Below are positions 63,582-64,000 of a stretch of 64,000 bases of DNA, piece by piece. This stretch comes from Bowdeniella nasicola. GTDB taxonomy: Bacteria > Actinomycetota > Actinomycetes > Actinomycetales > Actinomycetaceae. The stretch lies in contig NZ_MQVR01000003.1 of NCBI RefSeq assembly GCF_001907295.1, positions 1 to 64,000 of the forward strand, read 5' to 3'. Below the pieces are notes generated by a model that saw nothing but the letters and a program-made list of their open reading frames with translations, was not told the DNA's origin and searched no databases. The translations under genes were made by a program, and so were the position numbers. Position 1 is the first letter of the stretch, and each line of letters begins with the position of its first letter.

Positions 63582-64000
63582 CTACTGGTCCGGGTCAGCC
63601 TCGTCTTCATCGTCCAACAGCGGGAAGTACTCCACGTGGACATAGGTTTGATGGATTCCCTCGCGGCTCTCCTGCGCTCGGTTCTCCAGTGATTGCTCAT
63701 GGGCCTTGGCGAACAGCTCGCCAATGGCGCCATAGAACTCGGCTTCCTGCTCCGCGGTAGGAACATCTTCGTCGTCATGAACTGCACGATTGCCGGACTG
63801 TCGGCGGCCTGTTCGAGGGCCCGCTGACGGTATCGCGAGATCGTCGGACTCTCGAGCCCGAGGATCTGGTTGAGCAGCGCCATGGTGGGGGCTGAGCGGG
63901 CGGTCTCCGAATCCATCTCGAACGACAGCCCGTCAGAGCCCCTGGCGTACCAGGTCTCTCGCGAGTCCTGCCCAAGCGGTTTGACCTTCTTCGCGAGCCC
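63582..64000 (-). pseudogene. 3' end of an unrecognised gene with an apparent frameshift (runs off the window)
   Basis: From the window edge inward the minus-strand frame reads GLAKKVKPLGQDSRETWYAR, DSETARSAPTMALLNQILGL and QAADSPAIVQF. At about 63780 the protein-like frame moves: HDDEDVPTAEQEAEFYGAIG, ELFAKAHEQSLENRAQES and EYFPLLDDEDEADPDQ to a TAG at 63582. Adding one C after CAGTTC would join the two. The tail is acidic and helical. I do not recognise the family, and a sequencing error is possible. Confidence 0.5.

Overview
The window is from a high-GC Gram-positive bacterium (Actinomycetota). The grounds are the strongly GC-rich codons, actinobacterial families (DUF5926, DUF6457, DUF6131, tandem-GNAT proteins, monomeric isocitrate dehydrogenase, MalFG-type importers) and the many genes whose start codon lies 6-7 nt after a TANNNT -10 box with no Shine-Dalgarno, the signature of leaderless transcripts. 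I cannot name the genus. No tRNA, rRNA, CRISPR array or phage region was seen.

Layout. 0.1-11 kb: LacI regulator, DUF5926 protein, an in-frame fusion of a formate-dehydrogenase N-terminus to FdhD, a rhodanese, phosphoglucomutase, an MFS protein, an Frc/Rbs-type sugar ABC operon (minus strand) and an App1-like phosphatase. 11-20.9 kb: broken GntR regulator divergent from 6-phosphogluconate dehydrogenase, TRIC channel, ferritin-VIT1 metal transporter, YtxH and LURP-one proteins, HAD phosphatase, a degenerate exonuclease-phosphatase-fold membrane protein, a tandem GNAT and a BASS transporter. 20.9-27.5 kb: a decayed second copy of the tandem GNAT, the HrpA helicase, a 0.7-kb gene-poor gap with an IS3-family remnant, small membrane proteins and a SprT-like protein. 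27.5-31.8 kb: MalFG-type sugar importer and a GRP sugar permease. 31.8-40.3 kb: molybdenum cofactor island (DUF6457, mogA, frameshifted torD, Fe-S protein, mobA, moaC, moeA, moeB-like, moaE, moaD, moaA) followed by ccdA.

40.3-51.8 kb: small membrane proteins, CYTH protein, threonine deaminase, GNAT, SWIM-SNF2 helicase, then a four-gene minus-strand operon (Lgt-like membrane protein, tetraether-synthase-like radical SAM enzyme, two small membrane proteins) and an S9 peptidase. 51.8-56.6 kb: two DUF5692 membrane proteins flanking a membrane-anchored START/SRPBCC-like protein, with a shared 16-bp palindrome upstream of both DUF5692 genes, and a Tat-lipoprotein polysaccharide deacetylase interrupted at an A8T5 tract. 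56.6-60.3 kb: two-component system divergent from an ABC/FtsX exporter, with a palindrome between them. 60.3-64 kb: GT34-like glycosyltransferase, monomeric isocitrate dehydrogenase and the frameshifted end of an unrecognised gene.

Themes. Molybdoenzyme functions are eroding (FDH reduced to a stub, torD frameshifted, Fe-S protein with one cluster) while cofactor synthesis is intact. Several other genes are decaying (gntR, GNAT copy, transposase). The two places most likely to hold undescribed biology are the DUF5692/START-like locus with its shared palindrome and the Lgt-like/radical-SAM operon.
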